A model generated the notes under the pieces. It did no database searches, was not told where the DNA came from, and saw only the letters and a list, made by a program, of their open reading frames with translations. A stretch of 11,198 bases of DNA from Terriglobia bacterium (lineage in GTDB: Bacteria > Acidobacteriota > Terriglobia > UBA7540). The stretch lies in the NCBI GenBank assembly GCA_030040515.1, contig JASHTO010000406.1:1-11198 (forward strand). Reading direction: 5' to 3'. Positions 6,428 through 11,198 of the stretch are shown piece by piece (the first letter of the stretch is position 1; each line of letters opens with the position of its first letter). A program made the position numbers and the translations under genes.

Positions 6428-6457
6428 GCTAAGACACCAGATGGTATCCAAAGCCGG

Positions 6458-6485
6458 TTGGAATCCGGAGTTGGTATGGTAGAAT
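6458..6485 (+). promoter_or_regulatory. Candidate sigma-70 promoter with extended -10
   Basis: A -35 box TTGGAA (6458-6463, 4 of 6 to consensus), a 16-bp spacer, and a -10 box TAGAAT (6480-6485, 5 of 6). TGG directly before the -10 box gives an extended -10 (TGnTAGAAT). Transcription would start near 6492, about 44 nt before the ATG of the small secreted protein. It lies just beyond the inverted repeat. Confidence 0.5.
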
Positions 6486-6535
6486 TCAAGCTTAAAGACA
6501 AGAACGCCGTACTCCCCTGCGAGGTTAATGAGCCG

Positions 6536-6730
6536 ATGAAAAAGCTGCTTTCTCTTTTGTTCGCGCTCGTTTTCGTTCTCTCCTTTGCCGCACCCATTTT
6601 AGCCCAACCGACCAGCACAACCCCGGCGGAGCACCAGCAACTGGAGCACAAGAAGAAAAAGAAAAAGAAGAAACATCCCGGGGCACTTTCGCCGGTCGCC
6701 GGCATTTCCCTAGCCTCTTTAATGTCCTGA
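6536..6730 (+). CDS. Small secreted lysine-tract protein, 64 aa
   Basis: The ATG at 6536 starts a clear Sec signal peptide, MKKLLSLLFALVFVLSFAAP then ILA-Q, with likely cleavage after residue 23. The mature 41 residues hold a short linker (PTSTTPAEHQQLEH), a run of eight lysines (39-46) flanked by His on both sides, and a mildly hydrophobic tail ending SLASLMS. GAGG lies 11 nt upstream and a plausible promoter lies at 6458-6485. The polycationic tract could bind nucleic acid, lipopolysaccharide or anionic polymers outside the cytoplasm; this is inference. Short signal-peptide proteins with Lys/His-rich tails occur in acidobacteria and resemble acid-shock-type peptides only in composition. The 3' end overlaps the convergent sedolisin gene by 12 bp. 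I do not recognise a named family. An in-frame start at 6458 is possible but would precede the signal peptide. Confidence 0.65.
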   Translation: MKKLLSLLFALVFVLSFAAPILAQPTSTTPAEHQQLEHKKKKKKKKHPGALSPVAGISLASLMS

Positions 6731-9700
6731 TTGCAGGGGAAGGACGCCTGCGGGTGATGGCGGATCGACCACCGGCGCGGGGCTGGCAGTTAGGGGCGCG
6801 GTTCCTGTTCCCGCCAGGGTCATGGTTTGCGTACTGCCTGTAAGGCCATCCGTGTTGTCGGTGATGGTCAGCGTGCCGGAGAGCGCGCCGGTGGCGCTGG
6901 GCGTGAAAGTCACAAGGATCGTGCAGGAGCCGCCGGCCGGCACGCTGCGCTGGCAGTTGTTGGTCTGGGAAAAATTGCCGCTTGCTGTAATCGCGGCCAC
7001 GGTGAGCGCGGCTGTGCCCGGATTCGAAAGCGTAATGGCTTGCGCGGCGCTCGCGGTTCCCGCACTCTGACTGGAGAAAGTCAGGCTGCCGGGCGAGACG
7101 GCGGCCGCCGGCCCCTGCGGCGATTGCAGCATCACGGACACGCTGTTGGATTCCGAGTTGGCGGTCACGAAGTCCATTCTGCCGTCGCCATTGAAGTCAC
7201 CCACCGCCACGCCCCAGGGATCGGCTCCCGTGACCGGCGGCGAGCCCGTGGGCGCGAAGGTTCCATCACCATTCCCCAGCAAAATCGTGGCTTGGCCGCT
7301 GCCGTTGTTGGCCACGGCCAGGTCCGGCTTGCCGTCAGCGTTGAAATCCGCAACGGCGATTGAGTAATTCGAAATTCCCGGAGGAACCGCGGACGGTGCG
7401 GCAGGCGTAAACGTGCCATCGCCGTTTCCGAGTAGAAGGGTCACGCCGCAATTGCCCTGATTCGCCACGGCGAGGTCGAGTTTGCCGTCGTCGTTGAAAT
7501 CGGCGGTGGCGATGGCGTAAGGGCTGGGCCCCGTGGCGGGTGCGGCGGCGGAGGCAAACGTTCCATCGCCATGACCCAGCAGAATCGAGACGCTGCTGTC
7601 GCCGGAGTTGGTTACGGCCAAGTCGAGTTTGCCGTCGCCATTGAAATCGCCGGCGGCAATGCCTTCCGGCATAGCGCCCGTGCCCGGAGACGCAGAAGTC
7701 GCCGAAAACGTGCCATCACCGTTGCCGAGCAGAATCGTCACGTTGTAACTGCCCTGGTTCACCACCGCCAGGTCCAGTTTGCCGTCGCCATTGAAGTCGC
7801 CCGTGGCGATGGCTACGGGCTGGGCGGCTGTCGCGGGCGACGCAGCGGCTCGGAATGTGCCGTCGCCGTTCCCCAGCAGAATCGTCAAATTGCCAGTCCC
7901 CAGATTTGTAATCGCCAGGTCCAGCTTCCCATCGCCATTGAAGTCGCCCGCGGCGATTGCGGAAGGATTCATGCCAGTCGCGGGCGACCCGGCAGCGGGC
8001 ACGAACGTGCCGTCACCCTGGCCCAGCAGAAGTGTCACGCTCTGACTGGTTTCGTTGAGGATGGCGATGTCATCTTTGCCGTCGCCATTAAAATCCCCCG
8101 CCACCATGGGCAGCGGGAATGTACCCACCGCGATGGGCGAGCCAGTTGCGAGCGCAAAAACTGCCGTGGGCGCGGGAGGCGACACGGAAAACGGCACGAG
8201 ATTGGAATTCCCCTCCGCGCCGGGATTCGCTACGCCCACGCGCGCCGTTCCGGGCGCGGCGATGGCATGGGCAGGAACCGCTGCCGCCACTTCTTCGCTG
8301 CTGAGGTAAGTGGTGGCCAGCGCCGTGCCGTTCCAATCCACCGCAGCGCCCCGCGCGAAGCCCGTGCCCGTGACCCTGAGCGTGAAGGCCTCGCCCCCGG
8401 GCGCGGCGCTTGCGGGTGTGAGCGTTGGATTGACGAAGGGTACGGGAATCGCTCCCGTCCCCACCAGCGCAACCGTCTGGGGTTCGTTCAGTCCGATGCC
8501 CGTAACGGTGATGGCCGCAGTGGCGCTTCCCGGCGCGGAAGGCGCAAAGGTCACGGTGATCGAGCAGGTGGATCCCGCGGCCAGAATCGCGCCGCAGGTG
8601 TTGGTTTCGCCAAAATCATTGCTCCCTGAAATTGCCATGCCGCCGAGTGTGAGCGGCACGTTGCCCGGATTGGTGAGATTAATGGTTTGCGTGGCGCTCT
8701 CCCCGACGATTTGGTCGGCGAAGGATACCGAGTCCGGCGAGAGAACCGCGCCCGCGCCGATTCCCACGCCGCTCAATGCCACGCTCTGCGAGCCTTGCGG
8801 GGCGAGCCCCGAGAAATTCAGCGACGCAGTGCGATTCCCCACCACCGTGGGCGTAAACGACACGCTGACCGTACACGAACTCCGCGGGCTGAGCGCCGCT
8901 CCGGTACAAGTGTCGGAACTTTTGGCGAAGTCGCCGGGATTCGCGCCGCCCACGGTCACGGCCAGCAGAGTAAAAGCCACGGTCCCCGTGTTCGTGACCG
9001 TGATCGATTGAGAGACGCTGGTGGTTCCGGGAATTTGCGGTTGGAAGGCCAGACTCATCGGCGAGACCATTGCGGAGCTCGAAAGAAAAGCCGCCGCCAA
9101 GTTCGCCACATTCACCGAACCGAGGCCGGTGGCGAAATCCCATTGGGGCGCGGCGGTGAAGGCCGGGGAGTAAGCGCTGCTGGAGTTGATCGCCAGCGCC
9201 GCGCAGGTGGCGCCCGTGCCGTCTCCACCGCTCAAGACGCAGTGGGGCATCGTGGTGTAGCCGCTGCCGCCTGCGGTCAGACTCACCAGCAAGCCCAACT
9301 GCTCCGTAGCTGCACAGGTGGCGCCCGTGCCGCCGCCACTGATTGTGCAGGCGGGCGCGCTCGTGTAACCGCTCCCGGGATTCGTCAAAATCACTCCGGC
9401 GATTTGTCCCGTTTCGTAAATGCTGGCGACGCACGCGGCGCCTGTGCCGCCGCCCCCAGCGAGTGTGCAGGTTGTGCCCGCGGGAATATAACCTGAGCCG
9501 GGATTCGTGAGGGCGAGTGAACCAACCTGGCCAGTTAGTTTGGTCGCACACGCCGCACCCGTTCCCCCGCCCCCGCTCAGCGAGCACGCAGGCGCACTGG
9601 TGTAGCCGCTTCCCGGACTGGTCACCTCAACCACGTTCAAAGACTGGGGCGCAGTCGAGAGCGCGCCATAACTTCCCGCCGGCAAACGGCAATTCACTCC

Positions 9701-11198
9701 CACGCAGGGGACGTCGATGTCGCCGCCGGTGCCCGTTCCGGTATAGAGCAGCGGAATCGGGTTAACGTCGTGAAAGATGCAATTCGCGCCCACACTCCTG
9801 CCGAGTGCGGAATTGCACGCCGCGCCGCTCGCCTCGAATTGCGTGGCGGCGAGCGAATAATACGCAGGATCGGGATTCCCCCAGCGGCTGCCCGAAGCCT
9901 GATTTATCAGTGATTGAATCGCCGCCATGATGGGGGCGGCAAATGACGTTCCGCCCGCGCTGAACCACGTGGCGGGCGCGCCACTGCAATCCGTTCCACC
10001 GTAACTCGGGTCGGAATAGCAGACCACATAAGCGTGTCCCCAGGAGTTGTTGGAGGCGAAGAGCGCGAGGTCAGGAATGTCGCGAACGCCGTCGGCGGGA
10101 TTCCCGGTAAGAGGCGTCTGCCACCAGGGCTTGGCGTATCCGGCGCAGGTGCCGCCGCCGATTCCGTAGGCGTCGGGCGCTCCGGTGGCGCAGCCGCTCG
10201 GTCCGCCACCGGCCGCGAGGGTGTTGGGGTTAATCTTGTCGCACAGCGAATTGGCTCCATATGTAGGCAAGAGACCCATGAAATCGGCGCGCAGCACGCT
10301 GGCACAGGAATCGTTCCAGGGGATTTCCGGGATGTACGACAGCGCGGAGCCGTAATTGGCGGCGTTGCTGGAATTCCAGTAGGTGGAGTTGGTGCGCTGG
10401 TAAGTGTCCGCAAAGTCGGTGCCGCCCACCGAGACGTTGTAGGGCGTGGAGGTGAGCCCGCTGACGTTGATTCCCCCCTGGGCGAAGGGAGCGTCGTAAT
10501 CAGACGCGGCTGCGCCTTCATCGCCCGAGGATACGAAGACGGAAACGCCCTCCGCCGCGGCCTGCTGATACAGGGAGTTGATGTAGGCATTGTAGGCCGC
10601 GCCCAACAGCGACTCCGACTCGCCGTAGCTGATGCTGACGACGGCGGGCGGCGCGCCGGACTGATTCAGCAGGTTCTGGAGAGCCACAAAGCCGCCCCAA
10701 ACCGCGATGTTGCTGCACGAGGCCAGCTCAATCGTCGCATTCGGCGCTCCGGCGCTGGCCCATTCGGCGTCCACCGCGGCTTCCAGGTCGTCCGCGTTCA
10801 CGCCCGGGTCCGTGCAATTGTTCGCCGGGTAGCTCGCGGGGTGGATTTCGCTAAGCGCCCCCGCGGGGTAACCAGCGGAAAGGCCGAGCACGTTGCGAAA
10901 ATTCGTCCAGTCCTGGGCGGAGTAGAGGTCCGTATCCTCGATCACCACAATCGCCTGGCCCTGGCCGGAGTAGCCCGCCGCAAATATTGGATTGAAATTG
11001 TAAATGGTCCACAAATCCGCGGGGACCACCGGATAGGAATCGCCGCCCGCCGTGTAATTCGAGCGCGGCGCAAGCATTCTCTGCGGCGGGAAGTCGCTGA
11101 GCGAGACAATGCCCGCGATGCTCGCGGCGAGTGCCGCGGGAATCTGCGGGTCCCTGATGTTGGCGAAATGCCTCCGGCCATTCACGCGCAGGCTGTGA
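6719..11198 (-). CDS. Sedolisin (S53, kumamolisin-like) peptidase with choice-of-anchor-D, IPT/TIG and FG-GAP domains; 5' end outside window
   Basis: A secreted acid serine-carboxyl endopeptidase. Residue 1 here is the GTG at 11185. The frame stays open to the window edge (preceding codons H-S-L-R) and the first 40 residues look like the end of a propeptide (VNGRRHFAN, PQIPAALAASIAG), so the true start, signal peptide and most of the prodomain are missing. Catalytic domain about 44-700: E135 and D139 in DDLEAAVDAEWA, oxyanion D222 in SSGDEGA, nucleophile S414 in AGGTSFAAP; the calcium site is likely D473 (FHDVN) plus D683 (WDFATGLGS). All key residues are present. Residues 517-666 are an insert of four Gly-rich repeats. 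Then come choice-of-anchor-D (ASH-like) domains at about 706-811 and 812-912, an IPT/TIG-like domain at 917-1001, seven FG-GAP/VCBS repeats at 1012-1355, a third choice-of-anchor-D domain at 1360-1463, and a Pro-rich tail. No LPXTG or PEP-CTERM sorting signal is seen. Confidence 0.9.
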   Translation of the reverse strand, partial: HSLRVNGRRHFANIRDPQIPAALAASIAGIVSLSDFPPQRMLAPRSNYTAGGDSYPVVPADLWTIYNFNPIFAAGYSGQGQAIVVIEDTDLYSAQDWTNFRNVLGLSAGYPAGALSEIHPASYPANNCTDPGVNADDLEAAVDAEWASAGAPNATIELASCSNIAVWGGFVALQNLLNQSGAPPAVVSISYGESESLLGAAYNAYINSLYQQAAAEGVSVFVSSGDEGAAASDYDAPFAQGGINVSGLTSTPYNVSVGGTDFADTYQRTNSTYWNSSNAANYGSALSYIPEIPWNDSCASVLRADFMGLLPTYGANSLCDKINPNTLAAGGGPSGCATGAPDAYGIGGGTCAGYAKPWWQTPLTGNPADGVRDIPDLALFASNNSWGHAYVVCYSDPSYGGTDCSGAPATWFSAGGTSFAAPIMAAIQSLINQASGSRWGNPDPAYYSLAATQFEASGAACNSALGRSVGANCIFHDVNPIPLLYTGTGTGGDIDVPCVGVNCRLPAGSYGALSTAPQSLNVVEVTSPGSGYTSAPACSLSGGGGTGAACATKLTGQVGSLALTNPGSGYIPAGTTCTLAGGGGTGAACVASIYETGQIAGVILTNPGSGYTSAPACTISGGGTGATCAATEQLGLLVSLTAGGSGYTTMPHCVLSGGDGTGATCAALAINSSSAYSPAFTAAPQWDFATGLGSVNVANLAAAFLSSSAMVSPMSLAFQPQIPGTTSVSQSITVTNTGTVAFTLLAVTVGGANPGDFAKSSDTCTGAALSPRSSCTVSVSFTPTVVGNRTASLNFSGLAPQGSQSVALSGVGIGAGAVLSPDSVSFADQIVGESATQTINLTNPGNVPLTLGGMAISGSNDFGETNTCGAILAAGSTCSITVTFAPSAPGSATAAITVTGIGLNEPQTVALVGTGAIPVPFVNPTLTPASAAPGGEAFTLRVTGTGFARGAAVDWNGTALATTYLSSEEVAAAVPAHAIAAPGTARVGVANPGAEGNSNLVPFSVSPPAPTAVFALATGSPIAVGTFPLPMVAGDFNGDGKDDIAILNETSQSVTLLLGQGDGTFVPAAGSPATGMNPSAIAAGDFNGDGKLDLAITNLGTGNLTILLGNGDGTFRAAASPATAAQPVAIATGDFNGDGKLDLAVVNQGSYNVTILLGNGDGTFSATSASPGTGAMPEGIAAGDFNGDGKLDLAVTNSGDSSVSILLGHGDGTFASAAAPATGPSPYAIATADFNDDGKLDLAVANQGNCGVTLLLGNGDGTFTPAAPSAVPPGISNYSIAVADFNADGKPDLAVANNGSGQATILLGNGDGTFAPTGSPPVTGADPWGVAVGDFNGDGRMDFVTANSESNSVSVMLQSPQGPAAAVSPGSLTFSSQSAGTASAAQAITLSNPGTAALTVAAITASGNFSQTNNCQRSVPAGGSCTILVTFTPSATGALSGTLTITDNTDGLTGSTQTMTLAGTGTAPLTASPAPVVDPPSPAGVLPLQSGH
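7115..8152 (-). repeat. Seven tandem FG-GAP/VCBS-type coding repeats (~150 bp period)
   Basis: The motif DFN(G/D/A)DGK/R occurs seven times in the sedolisin tail, at residues 1031, 1081, 1130, 1180, 1229, 1280 and 1330, a period of 49-51 residues. Six LLG(N/Q/H)GDGTF motifs alternate with them. Each DxNxDGxxD loop is a typical calcium-binding loop of integrin-like beta-propellers, and seven units would suit a seven-bladed propeller. At the DNA level, neighbouring copies share long near-identical words, so the array may expand or contract by recombination. Confidence 0.88.
9188..9637 (-). repeat. Four tandem Cys-paired Gly-rich repeats inside the S53 domain
   Basis: Residues 517-666 of the sedolisin hold four copies of about 36-40 residues. 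The pattern is (T/A)xxGSGYxxxPxCxxxGGGxGAxC. The cysteine pairs are C534/C546, C573/C585, C613/C624 and C649/C661, spaced 11-12 residues apart, suggesting one disulfide per copy. They lie between FHDVN (471-475) and WDFATGLGS (682-690), which normally lie close together near the end of the catalytic domain. The repeat type (GSGYTSAP followed by a Gly-rich turn) is known in other surface and phage proteins. Confidence 0.82.

Noticed and set aside
6691..6703. GCCGG-TCG-CCGGC hairpin as a terminator between the convergent genes
   Set aside because: The stem is 5 bp, there is no T-run on either strand, and it lies inside the coding sequence of the small secreted protein.
7115..8152. Regularly spaced DNA repeats that might suggest a CRISPR array
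   Set aside because: The period is about 150 bp, the repeats are in frame, and they encode conserved DFNGDGK/LLGNGDGTF motifs. They are protein repeats.
7571..8629. Plus-strand open frame of 352 codons
   Set aside because: It is antisense to the FG-GAP and IPT region. Its apparent repeats mirror the real protein repeats on the minus strand.

Overview
This window is GC-rich bacterial DNA. Its gene content suggests an Acidobacteriota-like (Terriglobia-type) soil bacterium. The main reason is the very large secreted sedolisin, built with choice-of-anchor-D domains, an IPT/TIG domain and FG-GAP repeats, a style common in that phylum. The SYLF protein, the trehalose genes and the dispersed palindromic repeats fit as well. 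The taxonomic call is an inference from gene style; there is no rRNA or other marker gene.

Layout. (1) Positions 70-249 encode a 59-residue peptide with a double-glycine-type leader, led by a near-perfect ribosome binding site. It is the best candidate for a ribosomally made, modified or exported peptide, and its partner genes would lie to the left, outside the window. (2) Positions 525-1214, minus strand, encode a secreted SYLF-domain (Ysc84-like) lipid-binding protein. (3) Positions 1215-1957 are a divergent, lower-GC intergenic region with no convincing gene. (4) Positions 1958-6140 form a three-gene trehalose operon on the plus strand: a membrane-anchored trehalose-6-phosphate synthase with a sensor-like/HAMP front end, a DUF5752-like protein made of two tandem copies of one domain, and a TreT-type trehalose synthase that starts on a GTGA overlap. 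(5) Positions 6141-6535 are intergenic and hold a short palindrome, a 173-bp imperfect inverted repeat and a plausible promoter. (6) Positions 6536-6730 encode a small secreted protein with eight consecutive lysines. (7) From 6719 to the right edge, minus strand, runs a sedolisin (S53) peptidase fused to a long series of beta-type domains; its 5' end is cut off by the window.

How the genes work together. The operon offers two chemically different routes to trehalose: UDP-glucose plus glucose-6-phosphate (GT20), and NDP-glucose plus glucose (TreT). The GT20 enzyme carries an extracytoplasmic sensor-like module and HAMP linker, so trehalose synthesis may respond to an outside signal such as osmotic or desiccation stress. 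No trehalose-6-phosphate phosphatase is visible. The right-hand protease is an independent unit that probably degrades extracellular protein at acid pH.

Most notable points: the GG-leader peptide; the HAMP-coupled trehalose-6-phosphate synthase; the internally duplicated DUF5752-like protein between two trehalose synthases; and four Cys-paired Gly-rich repeats inserted inside the S53 catalytic domain, between the two halves of its predicted calcium site.
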